Below the pieces are notes generated by a model that worked only from the letters and a program-made list of their open reading frames with translations, had not been told where the DNA came from and made no database searches. From Polyangium mundeleinium (GTDB taxonomy: Bacteria > Myxococcota_A > Polyangia > Polyangiales > Polyangiaceae): DNA of 64,000 nt. Shown one piece after another: positions 43,781-52,013 of the stretch; the first letter of the stretch is position 1; the number at the start of each line of letters is the position of its first letter. Both the position numbers and the translations under genes were made by a program. The stretch is taken from assembly GCF_028369105.1 (NCBI RefSeq), contig NZ_JAQNDO010000001.1, positions 3,217,001 to 3,281,000 of the forward strand, given 5' to 3'.

Positions 43781-45054
43781 CGAGGTCTCCCGAGGACCAC
43801 GCTCACGTTTTGCCCGCCAAACCCGAAGGAGTTCGAGAGCACGTACTCGACGCGTTGCTTGAGGGGCTGGGGGCCGATCACGTGGATCGGGCACTCCGGA
43901 TCCGGCTCCTCGAAATGCGCCGTCCCGGGGAGCAGGTCGCGCGTGAAGGCGAGCAGGCACGCGGCGAGCTCGATCGCGCCGGCGGCGGCCATGAGGTGGC
44001 CGACGGCGCCCTTGATGCTCGACGTGGGCACGTCGCCGAAGAGCGCGTGGATCGCCTTCGCCTCGGCCATGTCGTTGAGCGGCGTCCCCGTACCGTGGGC
44101 ATTGACGTACCCGATGTCCGAAGGCACGAGGTTGGCACGACGAACGGCTCGTTCCATGGCCGCGAGCGCGCGCGAGCCGTCGGGGCGGGGCGCCGTCGCG
44201 CGGTAGGCGTCTTGCGTGGTCGCGGCGCCGGCGATGACCGCGAGGAGATCCGCGCCGCGCGCCCGCGCCCGTGACTCCTCCTCGACCACGAACATCGCCG
44301 CGCCTTCGCCCACGACGAGCCCGTCGCGCCGACGATCGAAGGGCCTGCACGCCGAGGGCTCGGCGCGCGGCGAGGGAGCGCCGAGGCGCGACATGCCGCC
44401 GATGCCGAGCGGGTTGACCATCGAGTCGGACGCGCCGCAAAGCACAACGTCGGCCGCGCCCCGCTCGATCTGCGAGGCCGCGTGCGCGACGGCCGTGCCG
44501 CCCGCCGCACATGCCGACACGTGCACGGCGACGCGGCCCGACAGGCCGAGCACGCCGCGGATCTTCTCGGCCGTGAGGTCGACACGCGAGCGGAACCGAA
44601 CGCCCTCCGGGCCCGCGAGATCCCCCGCGCCGACGCGGATCTCGTCGCCGTCGAGCGCCGTAGCGAGGTCCTCCAAAAACGCCTGTTCGAGCCCGAGCCC
44701 GATGGAGAGCGCGGCCTTGCGCTCGGCCGTCCCGCACCGCGCGTGGCGCCACGCCTCGGCCGCTGCGATGAGGCCAAAACACACCTTGCGATCACGCAGG
44801 AGGCCCGAGTGCTCCCACGCCGCGGCCTCGCCGACGTGAAGCAGGACGCCGCGGTGTTTTTCCAGGAGCGAGGCGCTCGTCTTTTCGATCGGCACTTCGC
44901 CCGCGACACGCGTGGGGAAGGTGCGCGCGTCGAAGTTTCGGATCGGACCGATCGCGCTCCGGCCCGCGGCGAGGCCGTTCGCGAGCGCGTCGTAGCCGAC
45001 GCCGAACGCGCTGACGGCGCCGACGCCCGTGATGACTGCGCGCCGCCCGGCCAT
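43777..45054 (-). CDS. Beta-ketoacyl synthase, catalytically complete
   Basis: A 425-aa condensing enzyme with all catalytic residues: Cys182 in SACAAGG, His in NAHGTGTPLND, and His in KGAVGHLMAAAG. The N-terminus MAGRRAVITGVGAVSAFG is typical. GTG 45057 precedes the chosen ATG 45054, but 45054 forms a TGATG-type overlap with the upstream gene. It probably forms a heterodimer with the Cys-less protein at 42590. It sits mid-operon between two ketosynthase-fold partners with altered active sites. Resembles the KS-alpha/FabF family from type II polyketide or aryl-polyene clusters. Confidence 0.92.
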   Translation of the reverse strand: MAGRRAVITGVGAVSAFGVGYDALANGLAAGRSAIGPIRNFDARTFPTRVAGEVPIEKTSASLLEKHRGVLLHVGEAAAWEHSGLLRDRKVCFGLIAAAEAWRHARCGTAERKAALSIGLGLEQAFLEDLATALDGDEIRVGAGDLAGPEGVRFRSRVDLTAEKIRGVLGLSGRVAVHVSACAAGGTAVAHAASQIERGAADVVLCGASDSMVNPLGIGGMSRLGAPSPRAEPSACRPFDRRRDGLVVGEGAAMFVVEEESRARARGADLLAVIAGAATTQDAYRATAPRPDGSRALAAMERAVRRANLVPSDIGYVNAHGTGTPLNDMAEAKAIHALFGDVPTSSIKGAVGHLMAAAGAIELAACLLAFTRDLLPGTAHFEEPDPECPIHVIGPQPLKQRVEYVLSNSFGFGGQNVSVVLGRPR

Positions 45055-46118
45055 CACGCGCCCCCTTTCGCGAGCACGACCACGCCGAGATCACCGTCCG
45101 GGCCCGCGGAGAGCACGAGCGCGCGGGGTTTGTTGAGGTGCGCGAGCAGGTCGAGCGTGAGCGCCCAGGCGAGCGCGGGCGTCGCGGCCAGGGATTCGCC
45201 AAGGGTGAGCGAGGTGTCCACCGAGATCTCCGCTTCGAGCACCTGGGGCAGATCCAGGAGCGCCTCGCGCGCAGGCGTGCCCCAGGGCGCGAGCACGACC
45301 ACGTCGCACGGCTGATCTTCGAGCGCGTCGAGCGCGGCAGGCACGGCCGCGTCGCGCAGGACGCCCGTGCGGGGCACGAGCGTGCCGCGAGGGCGTTCGA
45401 CGGGAAACACGCGCACCGCTTCCACGTAGCCGAGCGGCGCTTCGGCCGTGCTCGTGATCGCGAGCGCCGCGGCGCCTTCGGCCGGCGTGAGCCCTTGCCG
45501 CAAGAACCCTTCCCGTTCGAGCTCGGCCATCGTGATCGGGTGTAGGGCCGTGTCCGCGCCGCCGACGAGCGCGCGCTCGCACGCGCCCGACGTGATCGCG
45601 GCGCACGCCTCTTCGAGCGCCGTCACCGTGCCCGTGCCGCGCGAGAAAAACGCGGCGTTCGGGCCGGCGAGGCCTTCGAGGATCGCCCCGTGGCAGAGCG
45701 TGAAGTTGTTCATGATCTGGAACGCGAACAGGGGGTTGCACGCGTCGAGCCCCTCGCGGCCGCACCGCGCGAGCGAGAACTGGCCGTCCTCCATGCTCGC
45801 CACGATGAGCCGCGCGACCTCGTCCATCTCCGCGCCCGAGGCGCCGACGCCGAAGAACGCGCCGATCTCGGCGCGCGCCTCGTTCCACCGCGCCTCTTCG
45901 AGCGCGCCGCGCATCACGAGCGCCGAGAACCACGCGGCGCGCGACATCAGCTTCTTTTGCCGGATGTCCTCGGGCCGCGACGGCGCGGGCGCGGCGAGCT
46001 CGGACGGGCGCGGATGGCCGCCTTCGAGCACGCGCTGGGCGAGCCCGCGGCCCGCGAGGCCAGCTGCGGTCAGCGTCGAGACCGCGATCACGGGGAGGCC
46101 CTTTCCATCTAGGCGCAT
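45054..46118 (-). CDS. Ketosynthase-fold protein lacking the catalytic Cys
   Basis: A 354-aa protein with the thiolase-fold layout but shorter than its neighbours by about 60 residues. The region that should hold the nucleophile reads SRGTGTVTALEEACAAI; no ACxxG motif is found there, and neither HGTGT nor the GHL block could be matched. It resembles non-catalytic 'beta-ketoacyl synthase N-terminal-like' members that accompany active KS enzymes. Start ATG 46118 overlaps the preceding ketosynthase gene by 10 nt. The N-terminus MRLDGKGLPVIAVSTLTAAG retains the KS-like opening. A structural or initiation role is inferred. Confidence 0.8.
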   Translation of the reverse strand: MRLDGKGLPVIAVSTLTAAGLAGRGLAQRVLEGGHPRPSELAAPAPSRPEDIRQKKLMSRAAWFSALVMRGALEEARWNEARAEIGAFFGVGASGAEMDEVARLIVASMEDGQFSLARCGREGLDACNPLFAFQIMNNFTLCHGAILEGLAGPNAAFFSRGTGTVTALEEACAAITSGACERALVGGADTALHPITMAELEREGFLRQGLTPAEGAAALAITSTAEAPLGYVEAVRVFPVERPRGTLVPRTGVLRDAAVPAALDALEDQPCDVVVLAPWGTPAREALLDLPQVLEAEISVDTSLTLGESLAATPALAWALTLDLLAHLNKPRALVLSAGPDGDLGVVVLAKGGA

Positions 46119-47338
46119 CGGCTCACCACGAGGCTCGTGTTGGCGCCGCCGAACGCGAAGGCGTTGACGAGCGCTGCTTCCACGGGTTTTCGCTTTGCCG
46201 CGCCCACGACATGGGGCAAGGCGCACGCCGGATCCGGCTCGGTGAGGCCCGCCGTCGGCAAGCAGATTCCTTCCTCGACGGCTTCGAGCGCGCACAAGAA
46301 GCCGATCGCTCCTGCGCCCGCGACCCAGTGCCCGACCGCGCCTTTTACTGCGCCGACGTGCACGTTCGGGAGCGCGTCGCCGAGCGTCCTCCGGATCGCC
46401 GCGGCCTCCACGGCGTCGTTGAGCTGCGTGCTCGTACCGTGCGCCTGGACGTACCCGACCTCCACGCGCCCCGCGTCGTCGAGCGCGCCGCGCATCGCCC
46501 GCTCGGCCCCATCCCCCGCTTGATCGGGCGCCGTCAGATGAAACGCGTCGAGCGTCCGCGCGGCCCCCGCGACCTCGGCGCGCGCCTCGCCCCGCTCCGC
46601 CGCGAGCACCACGAACGCCGCGCCTTCGCCCACGACGAACCCGTCGCGCCGCACATCGAACGGGCACGACACGCCGCGCGCGCTGAGCGCGCCGAGCAGG
46701 CCGAATCCTACGAGCATGAACGGATCGACGTCCGCGCCCACGCCGCCCGCGAGCGCGACGTCGCAGAGCCCGAGCCGGATCGCCTGCGTGGCCGAGACGA
46801 TCGCCGCCGCGCCCGATGCGCAGGCGAGCGAGATCGTCTCGACGGGCCCTTCGGCGCCGATGCGCGCTGCGAGCGCCGAGGCGACCGCGGCAGGCGAGAC
46901 CGCGGCCGCGTGCACGGCCGTCGCGAGAGCCCGCGCGTCCTCGCCGAAGCGCGCGTGATCGAAGCGTGCGCCGCCACCCGCCGCGCGCGAGAGCGCGAAG
47001 ATCGTCCCGTACGTGGCCCGACCGCTCTCGGCGCCGACGAACACGCCGATGCGCGAGGGCGCGGCGCTCACCTGCGCCTCGGCCCACGCCTCGTCCGCGG
47101 CGCGCCGGGCGAGCGCGAGGCGGCGATCCTCGGCTTCGTCGAGGGGGAAGGGGACCGTCGCCGCGACCTGCGACGGATATCCTTCGACGTCGAAATGCCG
47201 GACGGGCCCGACGGCCGATCGGCCTTCGGCGAGCGCGTCCCTCGATGCGGGCCACGTCTCGCCGAGCGGCGTGATCGCGCCTCGACCGCGCACGAAGACA
47301 CGTCGCTTCAAGGCTCCTCCGCGGCTCCGGTCAGCCAT
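46109..47338 (-). CDS. Beta-ketoacyl synthase, catalytically complete
   Basis: A 409-aa condensing enzyme. Catalytic Cys173 in SLACASGAAA, His in QAHGTSTQLND, and His in KGAVGHWVAGAG are present. ATG 47338 has a reasonable Shine-Dalgarno-like GAGGTG 8 nt upstream. TTG 47311 (LKRRVFVRG) would give a TTGA overlap with the dehydratase stop and is the main alternative. It differs from the other active KS in the operon by sequence around the acyl pocket, so two different chain-extension steps, or two substrates, are possible. It is second in the operon, right after the dehydratase gene. Confidence 0.9.
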   Translation of the reverse strand: MADRSRGGALKRRVFVRGRGAITPLGETWPASRDALAEGRSAVGPVRHFDVEGYPSQVAATVPFPLDEAEDRRLALARRAADEAWAEAQVSAAPSRIGVFVGAESGRATYGTIFALSRAAGGGARFDHARFGEDARALATAVHAAAVSPAAVASALAARIGAEGPVETISLACASGAAAIVSATQAIRLGLCDVALAGGVGADVDPFMLVGFGLLGALSARGVSCPFDVRRDGFVVGEGAAFVVLAAERGEARAEVAGAARTLDAFHLTAPDQAGDGAERAMRGALDDAGRVEVGYVQAHGTSTQLNDAVEAAAIRRTLGDALPNVHVGAVKGAVGHWVAGAGAIGFLCALEAVEEGICLPTAGLTEPDPACALPHVVGAAKRKPVEAALVNAFAFGGANTSLVVSRCA

Positions 47339-47775
47339 ATGTCGAGCACCTCGCGCCGCCGCGCGAGCACCTTCGGGTTCGTCACGCGCGTGAACGCGAA
47401 GCCGAGCTCGGCCGTCGCCACGACCTCACCGTCGACCCGCGCTTTGCCTTTCACCTGCCCGCCTTCTTCGCGTGCGAGGATCGTCTCCGCTTCGAGCTCG
47501 AGTTTGTCCCCGGGCCGGACGATGCGCCGGAAGCGGGCGTGATCGATCATCGTGAGCAGCGCGTGCACGTCCTCGTGCCCCTCGGCGCGCCGGGTCGCTT
47601 CGAGCAGCACGCCGCCGAGCTGCGCGAGCGCCTCGATCACGAGCGCGCCGGGCATCATGGGGTGGCCCGGGAAATGGTCCGCGAAGGTGTCGTCGGAGAG
47701 CGACACACACTTGACACCCATCGCGAGGCGCGGCGGTTCGAGCCGCGTGATCCGATCGAGGAGCAGGTAACGCAC
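47308..47775 (-). CDS. 3-hydroxyacyl-ACP dehydratase (FabZ-type hot-dog)
   Basis: A 155-aa hot-dog-fold dehydratase. The signature FADHFPGHPMMPGALVIEALAQLGG supplies the catalytic His and Glu in the correct spacing, and DRITRLEP opens the domain. It removes water from 3-hydroxyacyl-ACP to give the trans-2-enoyl-ACP. GTG 47775 (VRYLLLDRI) matches the family start; the open frame upstream is not coding. First gene of the leftward operon and divergent from the radical SAM gene at 47840 with only 64 bp between starts, so the two operons could share a control region. Confidence 0.92.
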   Translation of the reverse strand: MRYLLLDRITRLEPPRLAMGVKCVSLSDDTFADHFPGHPMMPGALVIEALAQLGGVLLEATRRAEGHEDVHALLTMIDHARFRRIVRPGDKLELEAETILAREEGGQVKGKARVDGEVVATAELGFAFTRVTNPKVLARRREVLDIWLTGAAEEP

Positions 47776-47839
47776 GTGCGGCGAGAATAGCAGAGCTCTT
47801 CCGGCTCGAATTGACGGCCGAGGTCCCAAAGGAGGTAAG

Positions 47840-49585
47840 ATGCGTGCTCACGAGGGGAGCACCATGGATTGCGTTAGCTGTATCACTCCGACCCGGCAGG
47901 ACCGTCCGCATACGTTTTTCCACCACGAGCGGGCGGCGTGTCCGACGTGCCGCGAGACGCACGAGGGGCGCGTGGTGCTTCGCGGCGACAGCCCCGTGCG
48001 GCTCCTGCTTTGCCCCACGTGTGGCCCTTCGGAAGAAATTCTTCCCGGCACTGCAAATGCCTATGTCGACGGTTTCCTCGCCCGTGGCGAGGTGCCCGAG
48101 GGGTTCGAGGGCGAGATCGAGTTCAAGGAGACGACGTCCACCTGCCCGAGTTGCCTGACGCTGCTGCCTGCGAAGGTCGTGATCCGCGAAGGCCGCGTGT
48201 ATTTCAAGAAAAACTGCGCGGCGTGTGGCCCTTCGGAGGCGCTCGTCTCGGAGGACGCGAAATATTACGTGCGAGCGTATGCGTTTGCGCGCGCGGGCAC
48301 CGAGCCCTTGAAGTTCGCCACGAAGGTCGAGCACGGCTGTCCCACGGATTGTGGGACCTGCAATGATCACGAGCAGCACACCTGCCTGCCGATCATCGAG
48401 GTCACCGACCACTGCAACCTCGAGTGCCCGATCTGCATCGTCGACAACCAGTACTCGAACCACATCGATCTCGACACCTTTACGCGCATGATCGACACCC
48501 TCGTGATGAACGAGGGGCAGTGCGAGTCGGTGGCGCTCTCCGGCGGCGAACCCACGAGCCACCCGCAGATCCTCGACCTCGTGCGCATCGCGAGCCGCCC
48601 CGAGATCGGCCGCGTCGTGGTCATCACGAACGGCATCCGGCTCGGCAAGGACCGGGCTTTCGCGAAGGCTCTGAAGGAGAGCGGCGCTTACGTGGGCCTG
48701 CAGCTCGACGGTTTTACCGCCGATACCCACGAGAAGATCCGCGGGCGTGATCTCGTGAAGGAGAAGGAGGCGGCGCTCGCCGTGCTGCGCGAGCTCCAGA
48801 TCCCGACGCAGATCATCTTCGTGGCGACGCGCGGGGTGAACGACGATCAGATCGGAAAGGTCGTCGAGTTGTTCCTCTCGGGGGATCATTTCCTCTCGCT
48901 GAACTTCCAGCCCGCCGCGTACACGGGCCACGGCGGCGGTCTCTTTGACCACGATCCGATGGATCGACTCACGATCCCGGGCGTCGTGCGGCGCGTGGAC
49001 GAGCAGACGGGCGGCAAGCTCAAGGTGGAGGATTTTTTCCCGCTGCCCTGCTCGCACCCGCAATGCGTGTCGCTCACGTATCTGCTCCGCCTCGAAGACG
49101 GGACGTTCCTGCCGTTCTCGCGGTTCGTCGATTTCACGAAGCACGGCTCGCTCCTCCGTTCGAGCGCGACGCTCCCCGCGACGCCGGAGATGGAGCAGAC
49201 GCTCCAGGACGTGCTTTACGACGTCTACGCGCGGCAGGACGAGATCGAGCGCGGGCCGGAGATCCTCGCGGCGCTCAAGCGCACGCTGAAGGTGATGTTC
49301 CCGGATCGGCCGATGACGCAAAAGGAGAGCCTGCTCATCGGCGAGCAGCAGGCGAAATCGATCTTCCTGCACCATTACATGGATCGGCACGATTTCGATC
49401 TCGAGCGCCTGCGCAAATGCTGCCACCATTACCCGCAGACAGACGGGCGCATCATGCCGGCGTGTGGCTTCAACATGTTCCACCGCGGCGCAGCGAAGGG
49501 GCCGGGGACGCAGACGCCGTCCTGGGGCAAGAAGCCCTGGGTCAAGGAAAACGGGACGACGCGCCTCTCGATCCTGTCCTCATGA
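47840..49585 (+). CDS. Radical SAM enzyme, MJ0619/tetraether-synthase-like (copy 2)
   Basis: A 581-aa radical SAM protein. CxxxCxxC is CNLECPIC (Cys192, 196, 199). Upstream of it are two tandem CxxC Zn-ribbon/rubredoxin-like modules (CVSC, CPTC, CPTCG; then CPSC, CAACG) and CPTDCGTCNDH. Downstream are LSGGEPTSHPQ, LQLDGFTADTHEKIRGRD, TRGVNDDQIGKV, NFQPAAYTG, a second Cys pair in PCSHPQC, RFVDFTKHGS and a C-terminal RKCCHHYPQTDGRIMPACGFN. This is the MJ0619/Tes layout as I recall it, with an extra N-terminal module. Family members couple or modify alkyl chains. ATG 47840 follows AAAGGAGGT by 4 nt; ATG 47864 is an alternative. It overlaps the SDR gene downstream by ATGA. Confidence 0.92.
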   Translation: MRAHEGSTMDCVSCITPTRQDRPHTFFHHERAACPTCRETHEGRVVLRGDSPVRLLLCPTCGPSEEILPGTANAYVDGFLARGEVPEGFEGEIEFKETTSTCPSCLTLLPAKVVIREGRVYFKKNCAACGPSEALVSEDAKYYVRAYAFARAGTEPLKFATKVEHGCPTDCGTCNDHEQHTCLPIIEVTDHCNLECPICIVDNQYSNHIDLDTFTRMIDTLVMNEGQCESVALSGGEPTSHPQILDLVRIASRPEIGRVVVITNGIRLGKDRAFAKALKESGAYVGLQLDGFTADTHEKIRGRDLVKEKEAALAVLRELQIPTQIIFVATRGVNDDQIGKVVELFLSGDHFLSLNFQPAAYTGHGGGLFDHDPMDRLTIPGVVRRVDEQTGGKLKVEDFFPLPCSHPQCVSLTYLLRLEDGTFLPFSRFVDFTKHGSLLRSSATLPATPEMEQTLQDVLYDVYARQDEIERGPEILAALKRTLKVMFPDRPMTQKESLLIGEQQAKSIFLHHYMDRHDFDLERLRKCCHHYPQTDGRIMPACGFNMFHRGAAKGPGTQTPSWGKKPWVKENGTTRLSILSS

Positions 49586-50325
49586 CCAAACTTTGCGAAG
49601 GGCACATCGCCTTGGTGACGGGCGGTTCCAAGGGCCTCGGGCGGGCGATCGCCGTGACGCTCGCCCGCGAAGGGGCGCACGTCGGGTTCAACTGGACGAA
49701 ATCGGAGGTCGAGGCGAAGGAGACGCTCGCCGAGATCGAGGCGCACGGGGTGCGGGGGTTTTCCTTTCGAACGAGCGTGCTCGACAAACAGGGCCTCGCC
49801 GCGGCCGTGAAGGAGATGGAGGGCGCGGTGGGGACCGTGGACATCCTCGTGAACAACGCGGGCGTCTCCGACGTGGTTCCGCTCGCCTTGATGGACGAGG
49901 ACGACTGGGACCGCGTGATGGATACGAACGTGAAAGGCACGTTCCTCGCCACGCAGGCCGTCCTGCGGGGCATGGTCAAGCTCCGGCGCGGGCGCATTCT
50001 CAACATCGGCTCACTCGCCGGGGTGAAGATGATGCAGGCACCGGTGCATTACTGCACGGCAAAGGCGGCCATCAAGGGGTTTACGGAGTCGCTCGCCAAG
50101 GAGATCGGGCGCTACGGGATCACGGTGAACAACCTCGCGCCCGGGGTGCTGGAAGGCGGGGTCAGCGTGAATTTGCCCAAAGGTCGGCTCGACGAGTACC
50201 TCCGGCATACCGCGCTCGGGCGGCTCGGCACGTTTCAGGAGGTCGCCGAAATGGCGGCGTTTCTGGTGTCGGATCGATCGTCGTACGTGAATGGAGCGAC
50301 CATTCTGGTGGACGGCGCGGTGTAA
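49582..50325 (+). CDS. Classical SDR / 3-ketoacyl-ACP-reductase-like, intact
   Basis: A 247-aa SDR. It has TGGSKGLGRAIAVTL (cofactor), NNAGVSDV, NIGSLAGVK (Ser), VHYCTAKAAIKGF (Tyr-x-x-x-Lys), and SYVNGATILVDGA. ATG 49582 makes an ATGA overlap with the radical SAM gene. It is about 40 percent or more similar by eye over the core to the truncated SDR at 28346, which also follows a radical SAM gene. This is the full version of the conserved pair. It may reduce a ketone left by, or upstream of, the radical step. Confidence 0.93.
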   Translation: MTKLCEGHIALVTGGSKGLGRAIAVTLAREGAHVGFNWTKSEVEAKETLAEIEAHGVRGFSFRTSVLDKQGLAAAVKEMEGAVGTVDILVNNAGVSDVVPLALMDEDDWDRVMDTNVKGTFLATQAVLRGMVKLRRGRILNIGSLAGVKMMQAPVHYCTAKAAIKGFTESLAKEIGRYGITVNNLAPGVLEGGVSVNLPKGRLDEYLRHTALGRLGTFQEVAEMAAFLVSDRSSYVNGATILVDGAV

Positions 50326-50348
50326 GGGCGCGCAATGGGAGAAAACGC

Positions 50349-50909
50349 GTGGAAGAACCCGAGAAAACGAAGCGGAAGAAGCGAAGCGAGCCGAAGATCC
50401 AGATCCCCCTCCGCAAGCCCTACTGGCAGCTCGTCCCCAGCTTCCTCCTGTTCGCCCTCTGCGCTGCGTTTTTCTTCCATCGTTCGAGCGTCAATGATCG
50501 GGGCCTCATCCTGAACGGCATCCTCCACTTCGAGCCGGACGGGGCGGACGTGTTTTACGCGGTGCTCGGCGTGTTCTCCGTAGGCCTGAGCGTGATGGGC
50601 CTGCTCGGCATCGTTCGCTTCTCGCAGCTCGAACCCTTCGAACTCGTCCTCGGGGCCAAGTCCTTGTCGCTCCCCGCGGGACGTCCGATGTCGATGCGGG
50701 TGATCACGGTGCCGATACGCGACATCCTTTCGGTTGGGCTGCAACCGCCGGAGTGGCCGAAATCGATCGCCGTGCAGGTTCGTGACGGCAACGTGTACTG
50801 GATCCCGAGCTACTGGCTGCCGAAGGAGTGGACCGTGCAGGACCTCAATGCCGCGCTCGTCGAGCGTCTCCGGCGGCCCGAGGACGAGAGCGCCGCGGGA
50901 GGCGGATAG
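50349..50909 (+). CDS. Membrane protein, function unknown, 186 aa
   Basis: A 186-aa protein with a basic N-terminus (EEPEKTKRKKRSEPK), two hydrophobic helices (LVPSFLLFALCAAFFF; DVFYAVLGVFSVGLSVMGLLGIV) and a C-terminal PH-like region (FELVLGAKSLSLPAGR, IAVQVRDGNVYWIPSYWL). Its layout resembles small membrane proteins with a bacterial PH-type domain, but I cannot name a family. The start at GTG 50349 is the most probable, 24 bp after the SDR gene; the frame is open upstream. It could be part of the radical SAM operon. Confidence 0.72.
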   Translation: MEEPEKTKRKKRSEPKIQIPLRKPYWQLVPSFLLFALCAAFFFHRSSVNDRGLILNGILHFEPDGADVFYAVLGVFSVGLSVMGLLGIVRFSQLEPFELVLGAKSLSLPAGRPMSMRVITVPIRDILSVGLQPPEWPKSIAVQVRDGNVYWIPSYWLPKEWTVQDLNAALVERLRRPEDESAAGGG

Positions 50910-50960
50910 AGCGTCGAGGCGCCTCCCCGAGCAAGCTCGATCGTGCTAGAGGCTGCCGTC

Positions 50961-52007
50961 ATGACCGTTCCGTTTGATCCCAACGCGCCCGCGGCCGCGG
51001 ACTCCGGCATTTATGGATTGCCTTTCACGGAGGATGAGGCGGCCGTCGTGCTCGTGCCCGTCCCCTGGGAAGTGACGACGTCGTACGGCGGCGGCACGTC
51101 GGGCGGCCCCGCGGCGATCCTCGCGGCGAGCCGGCAGGTGGACCTCTACGACCTCGACGTGGAGAAACCTTATGCGCCCGGCATTTTCATGCAGGACGAG
51201 GCCGAAGAGATCGTCCGCTGGAACGAGGAAGGGCGGGCGCTCGCGCAGAAGATCATCGAAGTGGGCGGCGTCGTCGAGACGGACGAGCTCCGCGCGGCCC
51301 TCGCGCGGGTGAACGAGCTCGGCGCGAAGCTCAATGCGCGGGTCGAAGCCGAGACGGAGCGGCTCGTGGCGAAGGGAAAGATCGTGGGCATCGTGGGCGG
51401 CGATCACGCCGTGCCGCTCGGCGCGATCGATGTGCTCGCCCGGCGGCGCCCAGGGCTCGGCGTCCTGCATTTCGACGCGCATTCGGACACGCGCAACGCC
51501 TACGAAGGGTTTTCCTTCTCGCACGCTTCGATCATGCACAACGTGCTCTCGCGCGTGCCGGGCGTCGCGAAGCTCGTTCAGGTCGGGATTCGCGACGTGT
51601 GCGAGGAAGAAATGGAGTACGTCGCGTCGCAGGGTGAGCGCGTGCAGGTGTTTTTTGATCGCGATCTCGCGCGGCGCAAGCTCGGGGGCGAGACGTTCGC
51701 CGCCGTGGCGCGGGAGATCGTGAACGCTCTGCCGCACGAGGTGTGGATCTCGTTCGACGTCGATGGGCTCGATCCGCGGTACTGCCCGCACACGGGCACG
51801 CCCGTGCCCGGCGGGCTCGATTTCCACGAGGCGGTGTACGTGATCGGTGAGGTGGTGCGGTCCGGACGCACGATCGTGGGATTCGACCTCAACGAGGTCG
51901 CCCCGGGGCCGGACGGCGACGAGTGGGATGCGAACGTGGGGGCGCGGCTGCTTTACAAGCTGATCGGATTCACGGTAGCGAGCCAGGGCAAGGCCAAGCT
52001 GCGCTGA
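50961..52007 (+). CDS. Arginase/agmatinase-family ureohydrolase
   Basis: A 348-aa binuclear-manganese hydrolase of the ureohydrolase fold. Metal ligands are in GGDHAVPLG, FDAHSDTR and SFDVDGLDP; further conserved runs are TSYGGGTSGGPAAIL and DLNEVAP. It would release urea from a guanidino compound; agmatine, arginine, guanidinobutyrate or formimidoylglutamate are alternatives and the sequence alone does not choose. An insert with a charged helix (residues about 90-150) is longer than in typical agmatinases. ATG 50961 is preferred to 50943. Ends 6 bp before the convergent lipoprotein gene. Confidence 0.92.
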   Translation: MTVPFDPNAPAAADSGIYGLPFTEDEAAVVLVPVPWEVTTSYGGGTSGGPAAILAASRQVDLYDLDVEKPYAPGIFMQDEAEEIVRWNEEGRALAQKIIEVGGVVETDELRAALARVNELGAKLNARVEAETERLVAKGKIVGIVGGDHAVPLGAIDVLARRRPGLGVLHFDAHSDTRNAYEGFSFSHASIMHNVLSRVPGVAKLVQVGIRDVCEEEMEYVASQGERVQVFFDRDLARRKLGGETFAAVAREIVNALPHEVWISFDVDGLDPRYCPHTGTPVPGGLDFHEAVYVIGEVVRSGRTIVGFDLNEVAPGPDGDEWDANVGARLLYKLIGFTVASQGKAKLR

Positions 52008-52013
52008 ATCGAA

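Noticed and set aside
45054-47255. A 733-aa fusion protein from the long open frame
   Set aside because: Only the part from ATG 46118 is protein-like; the rest is a shadow of the ketosynthase gene at 46109-47338. ATG 46118 also gives the overlap pattern typical of this operon.
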